From: Candidatus Gastranaerophilales bacterium
Lineage (GTDB): Bacteria > Cyanobacteriota > Vampirovibrionia > Gastranaerophilales > Gastranaerophilaceae
Assembly: GCA_944323495.1 (NCBI GenBank)
Contig: CALUSZ010000120.1
Span: 1 to 6,148, forward strand
Reading direction: 5' to 3'
DNA: 6,148 nucleotides
The notes beneath the pieces were generated by a model. It was not told the DNA's origin, did not search any database, and was given only the letters and a program-made list of their open reading frames with translations. This document shows, piece after piece, positions 5,757 through 6,148 of this stretch; the stretch's first letter is position 1, and each line of letters starts with the position of its first letter. The position numbers and the translations under genes are program-made.

Positions 5757-6148
5757 TTAATTTCCGAAATAATTCTTCAGCCCTGAAGTCAGGTTTTTAT
5801 TTTTGCACAATTTCTTGAGCTTAGAAATTGCACGGTTTTCAATTTGTCTTATTCTTTCTCTTGAAACTCCGTATATAGAGCCGATTTCATCCAGAGTTTT
5901 TTTGTTGCCGTCGTTGTTTAAGCCAAATCTTAGAATCAGCACGTCCCTCTCCTTCGGACTAAGCTGATTAAGCATTTCTTTAATATCATCAAGCATGCTT
6001 TCCTGAGATACAAGAGAATCGGGCGCAATTGTTGATTCATCTACAATATAGTCAATAATTTTATTAGAATCGTCCTTTTGGCCTGTCGGAGTGTCAATAC
6101 TTATTGTAGATTGGGTTGCTTTTATGATAGAAGTTAATTTTGCAACTG
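5757..6148 (-). CDS. RNA polymerase sigma-70 factor, C-terminal 129 residues (RpoD/SigA-like, partial)
   Basis: The frame is open from the window edge (first complete codon at 6146) to TAA at 5759-5757, so the N-terminal part lies beyond the right edge. An internal ATG at 5996 is not the start, because the upstream codons also encode sigma. Residues 13-37 of the visible part (ISIDTPTGQKDDSNKIIDYI) match region 3.2, which in RpoD reads like ISLDTPIGEEDDSxLxDFI. Residues 61-111 are region 4: LSPKERDVLILRFGL, then TLDEIGSIYGVSRERIRQIE with the helix-turn-helix that contacts the -35 element. The tail LKNYFGN matches the usual short RpoD end. Such factors direct core polymerase to promoters. Whether this is the primary factor or a group 2 paralogue cannot be told without regions 1 and 2; ENRAISKLKK instead of the usual EAKALRKLR leaves a paralogue possible. 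Confidence 0.92.
   Translation of the reverse strand, partial: VAKLTSIIKATQSTISIDTPTGQKDDSNKIIDYIVDESTIAPDSLVSQESMLDDIKEMLNQLSPKERDVLILRFGLNNDGNKKTLDEIGSIYGVSRERIRQIENRAISKLKKLCKNKNLTSGLKNYFGN

Noticed and set aside
5757..5996. A separate small 79-residue helix-turn-helix regulator starting at ATG 5996
   Set aside because: The frame continues upstream to the window edge and encodes sigma region 3.2, so this is the end of a larger sigma factor.

Overview
The window is AT-rich, densely coded bacterial DNA. Several features together suggest a gut-type relative of Cyanobacteria (Melainabacteria/Gastranaerophilales-like). The 50-residue ribosomal protein L34 has the RTLEGT...SGFRARM start that I associate from memory with cyanobacterial and plastid L34. 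There are also two TPR-rich proteins, a CpaE-like receiver/ATPase protein and a sigma-70 factor of the RpoD/SigA type. This lineage call is an inference; no search was run.

Layout. 1-708 (minus): 5' part of a TPR protein that runs off the left edge and probably continues into a glycosyltransferase-like domain; it has its own promoter (770-798). 876-914: A/T-rich perfect hairpin terminator for rpmH. 971-1123 (minus): rpmH, too short for many gene callers. 1124-1396: divergent control region with a promoter towards each side plus a short direct repeat and dyad. 1403-3385 (plus): tight two-gene operon of a CpaE/TadZ-like protein and a six-helix membrane protein of unknown function. 3386-3851: gene-free convergent intergenic region packed with palindromic repeats. 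3852-5615 (minus): 587-residue protein made almost wholly of 17 TPRs. 5616-5756: spacer with a long inverted repeat built from GTGAAGN heptads. 5757-6148 (minus): C-terminal part of a sigma-70 factor that runs off the right edge.

How they work together. The sigma factor, rpmH and probably the TPR proteins are housekeeping or scaffold functions. The CpaE-like/membrane protein pair is the most specific unit: a MinD/ParA-type positioning ATPase with a receiver-like domain, translated next to a polytopic membrane protein. It could be a detached part of a Tad/Flp pilus system or another membrane-localised system; no other pilus genes are visible. I see no CRISPR array, phage gene, transposase, tRNA or rRNA. 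I do not see a clearly new system; the best leads are the CpaE-like operon and the two repeat-bearing intergenic regions.
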